A program made the translations under genes and the position numbers. A stretch of DNA of 64,000 nucleotides from Oscillospiraceae bacterium (GTDB taxonomy: Bacteria > Bacillota_A > Clostridia > Oscillospirales > Oscillospiraceae), in contig SVLP01000002.1 in assembly GCA_015067895.1 (NCBI GenBank), positions 124,001 to 188,000 on the forward strand, given 5' to 3'. This document shows positions 43,463 to 51,915 of the stretch, piece by piece. Under the pieces are notes generated by a model that saw only the letters and a program-made list of their open reading frames with translations, had not been told where the DNA came from and made no database searches. Numbering within the stretch: position 1 is the stretch's first letter; every line of letters begins with the position of its first letter.

Positions 43463-44410
43463 GTGGCTTATGTATCACCAGATCAGGTTGAAAAAGCCCG
43501 ACAAATGGATCTTCTGACATATCTGCGCACCTATGAACCGGATGAGCTGGTTCATGTGGGCGGCAACACCTACTGCACCCGAACCCATGACAGTCTGAAA
43601 ATCTCCAACGGCAAATGGTATTGGTTCTCCCGGAGCATCGGTGGCTACTCTGCGCTGGACTATCTGATGGAAGTCAAGAATATTCCCTTTCTCCAGGCGG
43701 TGGAGCAGTTGTCCGGTCAGGCGGCTGCTTCGCCGCCTGTTGTGCGTCAGGAGAAGACCAGAACCCTGCTGCTGCCCAAAGCGAATCCGGACACAGCCAG
43801 GGCCGAAGCCTACTTGCAGGGCAGGGGTATTGACCCGGAGATCATTCGCTTCTGTATCCAGACCGGTCGGCTTTACGAAAGCGATCCCCACCACAGCGTT
43901 GTGTTCGTAGGACGGGATCGTTACGACAAGCCCCGATACGCTAACATCCGTGGAACCACCTCTGGCTTCAAGGGCGAAGCCAATGGCAGCGACAAGCGGT
44001 TTTCCTTTTCCATCCCGGCCCAGGGCAGCGATACCGTCCATCTCTTTGAAAGTGCCATCGATCTGCTGTCTTATGCCACCATGAGAAAGCAGAGGGGCGA
44101 GGAATGGAACACGGAGCATCTGTTGTCCCTGGCTGGGGTATACCGCCCGAAAAAGGAGCTGCGAGAAAGCTCGCTGCCCCTGGCTCTAAAGCAATACCTT
44201 CAGGATCATCCCGGCATCCGTAAGATCGTCCTTCGCCTGGATCGGGACGCTGCCGGAAAGGAATCCATGAACGCTTTATACGCCCTGCTGTCAGACCACT
44301 ACGAAGTCACCGCAAAACTGCCTCGCTTGGGCAAGGATTACAACGATGCCCTCTGTATGTCGCTTGGCATCCCCACCACCAAACCATCTGAAAGGAGACA
44401 GGAACGATGA
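43463..44410 (+). CDS. Primase-like Toprim protein (DUF3991 type)
   Basis: The 315-residue protein has an N-terminal primase-like region (about 15-75, YCTRTHDSLKISNGKWYWFSR), a DUF3991-like middle and a Toprim fold at the C-terminus (VHLFESAIDLLSY with the catalytic Glu, and IVLRLDRDAAGK with the DxD-like metal site). Such proteins may prime replication of the transferred strand or process element DNA. GTG 43463 follows AGGTAGGTGG. The end overlaps the next start by 4 bases (ATGA). Confidence 0.8.
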   Translation: MAYVSPDQVEKARQMDLLTYLRTYEPDELVHVGGNTYCTRTHDSLKISNGKWYWFSRSIGGYSALDYLMEVKNIPFLQAVEQLSGQAAASPPVVRQEKTRTLLLPKANPDTARAEAYLQGRGIDPEIIRFCIQTGRLYESDPHHSVVFVGRDRYDKPRYANIRGTTSGFKGEANGSDKRFSFSIPAQGSDTVHLFESAIDLLSYATMRKQRGEEWNTEHLLSLAGVYRPKKELRESSLPLALKQYLQDHPGIRKIVLRLDRDAAGKESMNALYALLSDHYEVTAKLPRLGKDYNDALCMSLGIPTTKPSERRQER

Positions 44411-44787
44411 ATCATACAAACGACAGCAAGCAGGTGGAAATGACCTACGCAGAGCTTGCGGCAAAATTCCGTTCAGCCGAGCGTAGTGGTATCCACATGA
44501 CCGGCTATATCCAATTCACCAAGGACAGTTTTACAGAGGAATACAGTGAGCAGGCCAGAACCTATGGTGTCTCCAGTAACAATAAAGCCTATCGCCCCAA
44601 TATGGGTGGCTACTCCATCTACGGCGGCTCCCTGGACGGAAGCGATCCCTGCGTCCGGCTGGAGCAATATATGGCGGATGAATGCGGCGGCAAGAACGGC
44701 TGGAAGGTAGAGCGATGCTACTGTATGTCCGATGAACTGGAGCGAGTCGAGACACAACTGAAACGGAGCCGTGGACAGGAGCGGTGA
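44407..44787 (+). CDS. Hypothetical conjugative-element protein
   Basis: The 126-residue soluble protein is translationally coupled to the Toprim gene (ATGA). It has a helical N-terminus (MTYAELAAKFRSAE), a Tyr/Gly-rich middle (NMGGYSIYGGSLDG) and a helical C-terminus with KVERCYCMSDELERVE. No known domain was recognised. Its fixed position between the primase-like gene and the mobilisation genes suggests a role in DNA processing. Confidence 0.7.
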   Translation: MNHTNDSKQVEMTYAELAAKFRSAERSGIHMTGYIQFTKDSFTEEYSEQARTYGVSSNNKAYRPNMGGYSIYGGSLDGSDPCVRLEQYMADECGGKNGWKVERCYCMSDELERVETQLKRSRGQER

Positions 44788-44855
44788 TTCTTTTCAGGCA
44801 GTCCCGACAGTTCGCCCCGGAGGGGAGAACGAGGTGCATCATACCAGCAAGCATC

Positions 44856-44900
44856 GCCCTTTGGGGACAAAGGGCAGCTTGTCAGGGGCAATCCCCCTGA
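44856..44900 (+). other. Candidate origin of transfer (oriT)
   Basis: Two hairpins lie in the noncoding gap before the mobilisation genes: GCCCTTTG/CAAAGGGC (44856-44863 and 44868-44875) and TCAGGGG/CCCCTGA (44882-44888 and 44894-44900), separated by AGCTTG. Inverted repeats beside a nick site just upstream of mobC and the relaxase gene are the usual arrangement for MOBP-type systems. The nick position cannot be assigned, and a plain intergenic regulatory hairpin is the alternative. Confidence 0.45.
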
Positions 44901-44931
44901 AACCCCTGTCATCAGAAAGGAAGAAATCATC

Positions 44932-45048
44932 ATGCACGACATCATTCTGTTTATGATCGGCGCATTGGCCGGTGGCTTTATTGCCGCCGCTTTTTTGTGC
45001 GCCCTTCAGATCAATCGCAATGAGGAGGAAGAACATGGAGAAGCGTAA
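44932..45048 (+). CDS. Single-pass membrane peptide (DUF3789-like)
   Basis: The 38-residue product starts MHDIILFMIGALAGG, contains one transmembrane helix to about residue 25, and ends in an acidic tail. AGAAAGGAAG lies upstream. It resembles the DUF3789 small proteins found at this place in related elements. It overlaps the mobC start by 14 bases in another frame. Function unknown. Confidence 0.65.
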   Translation: MHDIILFMIGALAGGFIAAAFLCALQINRNEEEEHGEA

Positions 45049-45367
45049 TGTGGAGATCAAGGTTCGGCTGAATCGCAAGGAGGCGGATGCCCTGAACAAG
45101 CGGGTCAGAAAGAGCTGCCTGTCCAGAGAAGCCTACATCCGGCAGATCCTGAATGGACAGATCCCCAGGGAAGCACCACCCCCGGACTACTACGCCATGA
45201 TGCAGCAACTCTACGGTATCGGAAACAATCTCAATCAGATCGCCATGAAGGCCCATACTCTGGGTGTAGTGGATGTTCAGCGGTATGACGCCGCCGTCCG
45301 CACCTTTGAGCAGGCGGTACAAACCATCACCGAAGCTGTCCTGCTGCCCCGCCCCCTGGAACTCTGA
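45035..45367 (+). CDS. mobC: MobC-like relaxosome accessory protein
   Basis: The 110-residue protein has a ribbon-helix-helix-like N-terminus (RNVEIKVRLNRKEADALNKRV) and the MobC-type C-terminal helices (YGIGNNLNQIAMKAHTLGVV). MobC proteins bind the transfer origin and assist the relaxase in strand opening. GAGGAGG precedes ATG 45035. The stop TGA shares a base with the relaxase start, so both proteins are probably made in step. Confidence 0.88.
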   Translation: MEKRNVEIKVRLNRKEADALNKRVRKSCLSREAYIRQILNGQIPREAPPPDYYAMMQQLYGIGNNLNQIAMKAHTLGVVDVQRYDAAVRTFEQAVQTITEAVLLPRPLEL

Positions 45368-46791
45368 TGGCCGTTACTTCCATCTGGCGGGTCAAGGGCT
45401 GGCTCGGCAAGCTGGTCATCTATGTTGAGAACCCGGACAAGACCACAAATCCGAAATCGGTAAAGGCCGAAGGTCTGGAGGATGTACTGCGCTACGCCGT
45501 CAATAGCCTAAAGACCCAGAAGGCTGATGATGAGGATGCTGAGATTCTGCACAACTTCGTCTCCGGCATCAACTGCCACCCCAGCACAGCCCGTCAGGAG
45601 ATGAACGCCGTGAAGAAGCGGTTCGGCAAGGAGGGCGGTGTAGTGGCCTACCATGGTTATCAGTCCTTCGCTCCCGGCGAAGCTACCCCTGAGATCGCCC
45701 ATGAAATTGGTATGAAGCTGGCCCAGGAGCTTTGGGGCAATAGGTATCAGGTCATCGTAGCCACCCATCTGGACAAGCAGAACCATCTGCATTCCCATTT
45801 TGTGGTCAACACCGTTTCTTTCGTGAACGGCATCCGCTATCACCGCACCGCCAAGGACTACCATGATATGCAGACTATCTCTGATCGCCTGTGCCGGGAA
45901 TATAATCTGTCCGTGATCGAGAATCCCCAGTGCGGTCAATCGAAGCATTATGGCGAGTGGCGGGCAGAGCAGGAGCAGCGGCCCACCTGGAGGGGCATGG
46001 TGCGCTCTGATGTGGATGAAGCTATCCGGCAATCCATGACCGAGCGGCAGTTCTTTGATGCCCTCCGGCAAAAGGGTTATGAGATCAAGGTTGGAATGGA
46101 CATTTCCGTCCGCCCACTGGGCAAGGAGCGGTTTGTCCGTCTGACCCGCAACTTTGGCGACGACTACTCTCTGGAGGGCATTCGCCGCCGTCTCCTGGCT
46201 CAGCGTCGCAGAACACTTCCATTATCGGAACCGAAGAAGCGGCGGCGCAGAGGCCAGCTCCGGGGAAGTCTGAAGAACACAAGGAAGATCACCGGCTTTC
46301 AAGCCCTGTATTTCCACTACTGCTATCTGCTGGGCATCTATCCCCGCAGAAAGCAGAATCACAAACGCCTCCATTTCCTCCTGCGGGAGGATCTGATCAA
46401 AATGGAGGCCATATCCAAGGAAGCAAGGCTGCTGGCGGCACACGACATTGATACCGCCGAGCAGCTTTCTTTATTTCAAGGTGAACTGGTAGCGAAGATC
46501 AATCAACGAACCGATGACCGTAAACGGCTTTACCGGAAGCAGCGCACCACCGCTGTCCGGGCCAATGAAGCCCTATCGGAGGAGGTAAAGCGGGAGATCG
46601 CTTTGCTGACCAGGGAGCTGAAGCAGTTGCGGGAGGAGGTGAAGCTATGTGAGGATATTGCCATCCGCTCCGGCATCATGACGGAGAAACTGAAATCCGT
46701 CCGGGAGGACGAGAAACAAACCAGAAAGGAGAGAAACCAATATGAACAACACCGGCGATGCGGCAGAACAGATCGTGCGATTGAGCCTTGA
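45367..46791 (+). CDS. MOBP-type relaxase (MobA/VirD2 family)
   Basis: The 474-residue protein nicks the transfer origin and leads the strand into the recipient. The catalytic core is in the first 200 residues: candidate tyrosine in the N-terminal segment (LVIYVEN), motif II YHGYQSF, and the metal-binding His triad in NHLHSHFVVN (H140, H142, H144). The C-terminal half is basic and helical, with a coiled coil near the end (LLTRELKQLREEVK). It overlaps the PcfB gene by 50 bases. It acts with MobC and the VirD4 coupling protein encoded downstream. Confidence 0.92.
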   Translation: MAVTSIWRVKGWLGKLVIYVENPDKTTNPKSVKAEGLEDVLRYAVNSLKTQKADDEDAEILHNFVSGINCHPSTARQEMNAVKKRFGKEGGVVAYHGYQSFAPGEATPEIAHEIGMKLAQELWGNRYQVIVATHLDKQNHLHSHFVVNTVSFVNGIRYHRTAKDYHDMQTISDRLCREYNLSVIENPQCGQSKHYGEWRAEQEQRPTWRGMVRSDVDEAIRQSMTERQFFDALRQKGYEIKVGMDISVRPLGKERFVRLTRNFGDDYSLEGIRRRLLAQRRRTLPLSEPKKRRRRGQLRGSLKNTRKITGFQALYFHYCYLLGIYPRRKQNHKRLHFLLREDLIKMEAISKEARLLAAHDIDTAEQLSLFQGELVAKINQRTDDRKRLYRKQRTTAVRANEALSEEVKREIALLTRELKQLREEVKLCEDIAIRSGIMTEKLKSVREDEKQTRKERNQYEQHRRCGRTDRAIEP

Positions 46792-47479
46792 GGGAACGGA
46801 AGTTGCCCTCCGGCTAACTGGTTCTGCCGCAAAGAATGTTGCCGCAGCCCTCTACGCCATGGCAAAGAACCGGGATAAGACCAAGGTTCGGGGCCGTCAG
46901 CGGCTTACCGCCATGCTCAAAAGCGGCAAGGAGCTGAAGGTATTCACCATCGGAGAGGAGCATCTGAAGCAGTTTGCCCTGGAAGCCAAACGCTACGGCG
47001 TGGTCTACTGCGCCCTCCGGGGTAAGGAACGCTCCACTGATGGACTTGTAGACATCATGGTTCGGGCAGAGGACGCATCCAAGATCAATCGGATCGTGGA
47101 GCGGTTCCATCTGGCAACCGTGGACACCGTGGCCATCCGCCATGACATTGAACAGCGCAGGGCAAGACAAAATGCCGCCCATGAGGCCGGAGCAACCGCA
47201 CAGGAGGATCAGCTGCTCGACGAGCTGCTGGGGCCCACATCCGGGGAGAAGGCCGAAAACCCTGCCCAGGCGACGAGGAGCAAGTCCCATCCCTCCGAGC
47301 CTATCTCCGGGACGCAGGCCATAGCCGACGGGGATATCCCTATTCCGGCTGATGGCCGCAAATCCATCCGCAAGGAGCTGAACGAGATAAAGGCTCGACA
47401 GGCGGCACCGAAAAAAACCACTCCCAAGCAGCAGAAGCACAAGCATCCCAAGAAAAAGCGCAAGCAGAAAGGAAGGTAA
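46742..47479 (+). CDS. pcfB: PcfB family conjugation protein (DUF3801)
   Basis: The 245-residue protein has the PcfB/DUF3801 core in its first 140 residues (VALRLTGSAAKNVAAALYAM, FTIGEEHLKQFALEAKRYGVVY, VDIMVRAEDASKINRIVERF) and a Lys-rich low-complexity tail. In pCF10, PcfB works with the coupling protein to recruit the relaxosome. AGAAAGGAG lies before the ATG, inside the relaxase gene. The tail (KHKHPKKKRKQKGR) probably contacts DNA. Confidence 0.88.
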   Translation: MNNTGDAAEQIVRLSLEGTEVALRLTGSAAKNVAAALYAMAKNRDKTKVRGRQRLTAMLKSGKELKVFTIGEEHLKQFALEAKRYGVVYCALRGKERSTDGLVDIMVRAEDASKINRIVERFHLATVDTVAIRHDIEQRRARQNAAHEAGATAQEDQLLDELLGPTSGEKAENPAQATRSKSHPSEPISGTQAIADGDIPIPADGRKSIRKELNEIKARQAAPKKTTPKQQKHKHPKKKRKQKGR

Positions 47480-47482
47480 GCA

Positions 47483-48340
47483 ATGAGCGGATTTGACGAT
47501 CTTTTTACCCGGAAGCCCTTTGATAGGGAAGCCTGGGGACATCGCAAGCAGGCGGAGCGGAAGGAGGTCTACGCCCTCGTGGATACCACTGCTGCCTCCA
47601 TCGCAGCGGATGGTTCCAAGTTCCGGCAGTTCCTGGACACCCAGGCCAAGTTCTCCCGATACTCTGCGGCAAACGCCCTGCTGATCTTTGCGCAGATGCC
47701 CCAGGCCACCCAGCTCAAGAGCTTTGAGCATTGGCGAAGCGGGGGCGTTTCCATCAAGCGCAGTCAGAAGGGCATCTCCATTCTGGAGCCCGGCGAAAGC
47801 TACGCCAGAGAGGATGGCTCCACCGGTACCTCCTATAACGTCAAGAAGGTCTTTGACATCTCGCAGACCAACGCCCGGAACAAAGCAGCTCCCATCGTCC
47901 AGCATGACGAACGCAAGCTCATCCGTGCTTTGATCCACAAGGCTCCCATCGCCATTGAAACTGTGGAGAGCATCGAAGGCGGTGTGGGAGCCTTCTACGA
48001 CCACGACAGGGATGCCATTTTGGTTCTCAAAGGAATGTCCGCACCGGACATTTTCCGAAGTGTCTCTAAGGCATTGGCCCAAGCGGAGCTTACAGGAGGC
48101 AAAGGAGACTATGAGCGTGGCAGGGCTGCATTCATTGCCTACTGCGTTTCCTATCTTCTCAGCCGTCAGAACGGCATTGATGTCAGCGGCTATGATTTCA
48201 GCCAGCTTCCTCTGGAACTGCGCCTCGACGATCCCAAGGGTGTGCGTGACATTCTGACAGAGATCCGGGATACTGCCGATCAGATCTCCCTGCGGATGCA
48301 GCGGGTGCTGTCCACAAAAGATAAGGAACAGGGGCGATAA
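47483..48340 (+). CDS. ArdC-like antirestriction / ssDNA-binding protein
   Basis: The 285-residue protein has the N-terminal ArdC-type domain: FSRYSAANALLIFAQMPQATQL, followed by WRSGGVSIKRSQKGISILEP. In this family the domain binds single-stranded DNA and may protect incoming DNA from restriction. The C-terminal half does not show a clear zinc-protease HExxH motif. It starts 3 bases after the PcfB stop, with AGGAAGG upstream, and lies in the middle of the transfer operon. Confidence 0.8.
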   Translation: MSGFDDLFTRKPFDREAWGHRKQAERKEVYALVDTTAASIAADGSKFRQFLDTQAKFSRYSAANALLIFAQMPQATQLKSFEHWRSGGVSIKRSQKGISILEPGESYAREDGSTGTSYNVKKVFDISQTNARNKAAPIVQHDERKLIRALIHKAPIAIETVESIEGGVGAFYDHDRDAILVLKGMSAPDIFRSVSKALAQAELTGGKGDYERGRAAFIAYCVSYLLSRQNGIDVSGYDFSQLPLELRLDDPKGVRDILTEIRDTADQISLRMQRVLSTKDKEQGR

Positions 48341-48342
48341 CT

Positions 48343-48534
48343 ATGGAGCAGGAGGAAAGAAGAGTCATCGCCCTGAACAATTATGAGCATGGTGTGGTCA
48401 TCAATGCGTTGAACGAGCTGCGCAACGGCCTGATCCGGGAGGAACATCCTACGGATGTAGTAGACGAGCTTCTGCTGAAAACCATCGACGCACCCACCAG
48501 GCGCACACGGAGGAATCGGGATGAAGCCCGATAA
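48343..48534 (+). CDS. Small conserved element protein (paralogue of the gene at 24829)
   Basis: The 63-residue protein sits between the ArdC-like and VirD4 genes, overlapping the latter by 14 bases. It has an amphipathic helical core (VVINALNELRNGLIREE) and a basic tail (RRTRRNRDE). The core matches the 48-residue protein encoded at the element's left end. Function unknown. Confidence 0.7.
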   Translation: MEQEERRVIALNNYEHGVVINALNELRNGLIREEHPTDVVDELLLKTIDAPTRRTRRNRDEAR

Positions 48535-50311
48535 CCGCAAGGCCATTCGGTTATTTTGCCTTCTGGGAATCATCCCGGTGGTCTGGCTTGCTTTGCTGAT
48601 GGCTCCGTCAGTATCCGGCGGTCTGCCCCAGATCATTCTCCGGTTCCCGGAGGCCATGAACCATCCCTTTGATATCCAGCTTTGCGAGGACAGTCTGCGG
48701 ACTGTCCTCATTTTCCTGATCCTGTATACGCTGGCTCTGGCTATCGGATTCTCCAATCAGCGCACCTACAGAAGGGGAGAGGAGCATGGTTCCGCCAAGT
48801 GGGGCGATGTCCAGGAGATCGACAAGCGGTACCGGGACAAAGACCCCTTCAACAATAAGCCCATGACCATGCATGTTCAAATCAGTCTGAATCCAACGCA
48901 GCACTACCGGAATCTGCTGACCACCGTGGTCGGCGGCGCAGGCTCCGGCAAGTCCACACGCTTCGCCATGGAGAATCTGATGCAGTGCAACTCCAGCTTT
49001 GTGGTGCTTGACCCCAAGGGCGAGTTGCTGCGTACCACTGGCGGGCTTCTGGAGAAGCAGGGCTATGAGATCCGGGTGCTGGATCTTTTGAACATGGAGA
49101 AATCCCACTGTTTCAATCCCTTTGTCTATATCCATTCCGAAGCCGATGCCCAGAAGATGGTGACAAACTTCTTCAAGGCCACCACGCCCAAGGGCGGTCA
49201 GTCCCAAGACCCCTTCTGGGACACCTCCGCTTCCATGTTTCTCATGTCCCTTGTCCTACTGCTTCACAGCAAGGCCCCCAAGGAGGAACAGAACTTCGAT
49301 ATGGTCATGGAGTTGCTACGGGCGGCAGAGGTACGGGAGGACGATGAGAGCTACCTGTCGCCTCTGGACGAGCTGTTTGAGCGGCTGGAGATGGAGGAGC
49401 CTGGACACATCGCCCTGAAATACTACAACCTCTACCGCAAGGGCGCAGGAAAGACCCTGAAATCCATCCAGATCACCCTTGCTTCCCGTCTGGAGAAGTT
49501 CAACCTGTCGGAGCTTGCCAAGCTGACCATGACCGACGAGTTGGATCTTGGCAGTATGGGAGAAAAGAAGGTGGCTCTGTTCGCCCTGATCCCGGACAAC
49601 GATACTTCCTTCAATTTTCTGGTATCCATTCTCTACACTCAGCTTTTTCAGCAGCTATTCTATCTGGCTGACCACAAATATGGCGGCAGGCTCCCGGTTC
49701 CCGTCCACTTCCTTATGGATGAGTTTGCGAATGTCAGCCTGCCCGATGACTTTGAGAAGATTCTGTCCGTTATGCGTTCCCGGAATGTGTATGTGTCCAT
49801 CATCCTGCAAAATATCGCCCAGCTCAAAGCTCTGTTCGAGAAGCAATGGGAATCCATTCTGGGCAATTGTGACCAGTTTCTGTATCTGGGCGGCAACGAG
49901 CAAAGCACCCACAAATATGTGTCCGAGCTGCTTGGGAAGGCCACCATCGACACAAACACCTACGGCAAATCCACCGGCAGGAGCGGCAGCTACAGCACCA
50001 ATTACCAGAACGCAGGCCGGGAGCTGATGACCCCGGATGAGGTACGGATGCTGAACAACAAGTACGCCATCCTTTTCATCCGTGGCGAACGGCCCATTCT
50101 GGACGAAAAGCTGGATATGCACAAGCATCCCCATGTGGCTCAGACCACCTTCGGGGGAGCGGAGCCATACCGCCACGGACGGACTGACCTTGCCATGGGC
50201 GAGATCTCCGTGAGCCGTGCTGCAACCATCACACCCACTGATTTTACAGATGCAGAATCCCAATTTGAGCTTTTGTCCAACGAGGACATTGAAGAAGAAT
50301 TTTCCATTTAA
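48521..50311 (+). CDS. virD4: Type IV coupling protein (VirD4/TraG family)
   Basis: The 596-residue ATPase links the relaxosome to the secretion channel. Two N-terminal transmembrane helices (about residues 10-32 and 60-80) anchor it. Walker A is VGGAGSGKST (near 138-147), followed by the family motif FVVLDPKGELL, and Walker B lies in VHFLMDEFANV. The QNIAQLKALF segment is typical of TraG proteins. It starts inside the preceding small gene. Length and motifs are complete. Confidence 0.95.
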   Translation: MKPDNRKAIRLFCLLGIIPVVWLALLMAPSVSGGLPQIILRFPEAMNHPFDIQLCEDSLRTVLIFLILYTLALAIGFSNQRTYRRGEEHGSAKWGDVQEIDKRYRDKDPFNNKPMTMHVQISLNPTQHYRNLLTTVVGGAGSGKSTRFAMENLMQCNSSFVVLDPKGELLRTTGGLLEKQGYEIRVLDLLNMEKSHCFNPFVYIHSEADAQKMVTNFFKATTPKGGQSQDPFWDTSASMFLMSLVLLLHSKAPKEEQNFDMVMELLRAAEVREDDESYLSPLDELFERLEMEEPGHIALKYYNLYRKGAGKTLKSIQITLASRLEKFNLSELAKLTMTDELDLGSMGEKKVALFALIPDNDTSFNFLVSILYTQLFQQLFYLADHKYGGRLPVPVHFLMDEFANVSLPDDFEKILSVMRSRNVYVSIILQNIAQLKALFEKQWESILGNCDQFLYLGGNEQSTHKYVSELLGKATIDTNTYGKSTGRSGSYSTNYQNAGRELMTPDEVRMLNNKYAILFIRGERPILDEKLDMHKHPHVAQTTFGGAEPYRHGRTDLAMGEISVSRAATITPTDFTDAESQFELLSNEDIEEEFSI

Positions 50312-50327
50312 CAAGGAGGAACACAAA

Positions 50328-50672
50328 ATGAACCGTCTGAAAAACAACAAAAAGCCCGCTTCCATGCCCGATTCCGTGCGCCGTGGCTTCCGTATCTACC
50401 GTGCCGCTGTGCTTGCACTGACGCTGGTGGCTGCCATGGCAACCCCGGCCTTCGCCGCATCCGACCCGCTGACCGTCATCAATAACCTGTCCGATTTCAT
50501 CTTCGGTCTGATCCGGGCCGTTGGTCTGATCCTGCTTGGCTGGGGCATTGTCCAGGTGGGTCTGTCTCTCCAGTCCCACGATCCCAGCCAGCGTTCCAAC
50601 GGCTTTCTGACCCTGGCCGGCGGTATCATCATCACCTTCGCCAAGGAGATTCTGGTTCTTATCACCGGCTGA
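50328..50672 (+). CDS. Maff2 family / VirB2-like membrane protein
   Basis: The 114-residue protein has an N-terminal hydrophobic segment ending AMATPAFAA, which looks like a signal peptide, and two further hydrophobic helices (FIFGLIRAVGLILLGWG and LTLAGGIIITFAKEIL). This is the size and topology of VirB2/TrbC-like pilin or Maff2 proteins of Gram-positive elements. ATG 50328 is chosen for the AAGGAGG upstream; longer starts extend into the VirD4 gene. It probably forms part of the transfer channel. Confidence 0.85.
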   Translation: MNRLKNNKKPASMPDSVRRGFRIYRAAVLALTLVAAMATPAFAASDPLTVINNLSDFIFGLIRAVGLILLGWGIVQVGLSLQSHDPSQRSNGFLTLAGGIIITFAKEILVLITG

Positions 50673-50727
50673 CCGACCGTGCGGCAGGGCTTGACCCTGC
50701 CGCACATTTTAGAAGGGAGTTGATACG

Positions 50728-51564
50728 ATGTCTGATAACTGGGTCGTGCAAAATCTAAGTAATGCACTGACCACATGGAACGAAAAGCTGGCAGAGATCT
50801 GGCTGCTTATCACACAATCCCCGCAGGCGTTCAAGGGTGGCTCCATCTGGAATGTCATGCAGGGTATCCACGGAGCGGTGCAGGCCGTAGGACTGGCCCT
50901 GCTGGTGCTGTTCTTCGTGGTGGGTGTCATGAAAACCTGCGGCAGCTTCGCAGAAATCAAACGCCCGGAGCAGGCTCTGAAGCTCTTTATCCGCTTTGCC
51001 CTGGCAAAGGGACTTGTGACTTACGGACTGGAGCTGATGATGGCTCTGTTTCAGATCGTTCAGGGCTTGATCTCCACCATCATGGGAGCTGCCGGTTTCG
51101 GCGCACCCCAGGAGACGATTCTGCCCCAGGAAATCATCAATGCGATTGAGGAATGCGGCTTTCTGGAAAGTGTACCGCTCTGGGCAGTAACTCTGATCGG
51201 AAGCCTGTTCATCACAGTGCTGTCTTTTGTGATGGTCATGACCGTCTACGGACGCTTTTTCAAGCTCTATCTGTACACCGCCATCGCCCCCGTACCCCTT
51301 GCAGCCTTTGCCGGGGAATCCACCCAAAGCGTTGGCGTCAGCTTTCTCAAATCCTACGCTGCCGTCTGTCTAGAGGGAGCCATCATCGTTCTGGGCTGCA
51401 TCATCTTCTCTGTGTTTGCCGCCACACCGCCGGTGATCGATCCCGATGCAGCGGCTGTCTCCATGGTCTGGAGCTATGTGGGCGAGCTGATCTTCAATAT
51501 GCTGGTTCTCGTCGGTACGGTCAAAATGGCCGACCGGGTGGTACGGGAAATGATGGGACTATAA
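50728..51564 (+). CDS. virB6: VirB6/TrbL-like polytopic membrane protein
   Basis: The 278-residue protein has about six transmembrane helices (such as AVGLALLVLFFVVGVMKTC, VTLIGSLFITVLSFVMVM and GAIIVLGCIIFSVFAA) and the TrbL/VirB6 pattern LYTAIAPVPLAAFAGE. It would form the inner-membrane part of the mating channel. AGAAGGGAG precedes the start. It lies between the VirB2-like and PrgI genes, as in related elements. Confidence 0.88.
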   Translation: MSDNWVVQNLSNALTTWNEKLAEIWLLITQSPQAFKGGSIWNVMQGIHGAVQAVGLALLVLFFVVGVMKTCGSFAEIKRPEQALKLFIRFALAKGLVTYGLELMMALFQIVQGLISTIMGAAGFGAPQETILPQEIINAIEECGFLESVPLWAVTLIGSLFITVLSFVMVMTVYGRFFKLYLYTAIAPVPLAAFAGESTQSVGVSFLKSYAAVCLEGAIIVLGCIIFSVFAATPPVIDPDAAAVSMVWSYVGELIFNMLVLVGTVKMADRVVREMMGL

Positions 51565-51573
51565 GGAGGTATT

Positions 51574-51915
51574 ATGGAAGTCAAAATCAACAAGGAGATC
51601 CGCAACTACCGGGAGAGTATGTTCTTCGGCCTGTCGCTGCGGCAGTTTCTCTTTTCTCTGGCAGCAGTCGCCGTGGCTGTTGCCCTCTATTTCGGTCTGT
51701 CGTCCCATGTCGGCACCGAGGCAGTATCCTGGCTCTGTGTGCTGGGTGCTGCGCCCTTTGCCTTTATGGGCTTCTTTTCCTACCACGGCATGACCGCAGA
51801 GCAGTTTCTGCTCAACTGGCTCAGAACCACAGTTCTGGAGCCGCAGCAATTTTCGTTTCGGTCGGAAAGCCTTTGGTTCAGGCTGGTAAGCAGAAAGGAG
51901 CGTCGCCATGATTAA
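51574..51915 (+). CDS. PrgI family membrane protein (VirB3-like)
   Basis: The 113-residue protein begins with the PrgI signature VKINKEIRNYRESMFFGLS and has two transmembrane helices, followed by a cytoplasmic segment with EQFLLNWLRT. PrgI proteins are the Gram-positive counterparts of VirB3 and work with the VirB4 ATPase encoded by the next gene, which it overlaps by 8 bases. AAGGAGG precedes the start. Confidence 0.9.
   Translation: MEVKINKEIRNYRESMFFGLSLRQFLFSLAAVAVAVALYFGLSSHVGTEAVSWLCVLGAAPFAFMGFFSYHGMTAEQFLLNWLRTTVLEPQQFSFRSESLWFRLVSRKERRHD

Noticed and set aside
44771..44956. Plus-strand frame of 61 residues across the candidate oriT
   Set aside because: It crosses two perfect hairpins and has no ribosome site; the gap is better explained as noncoding before the 38-residue membrane peptide at 44932.
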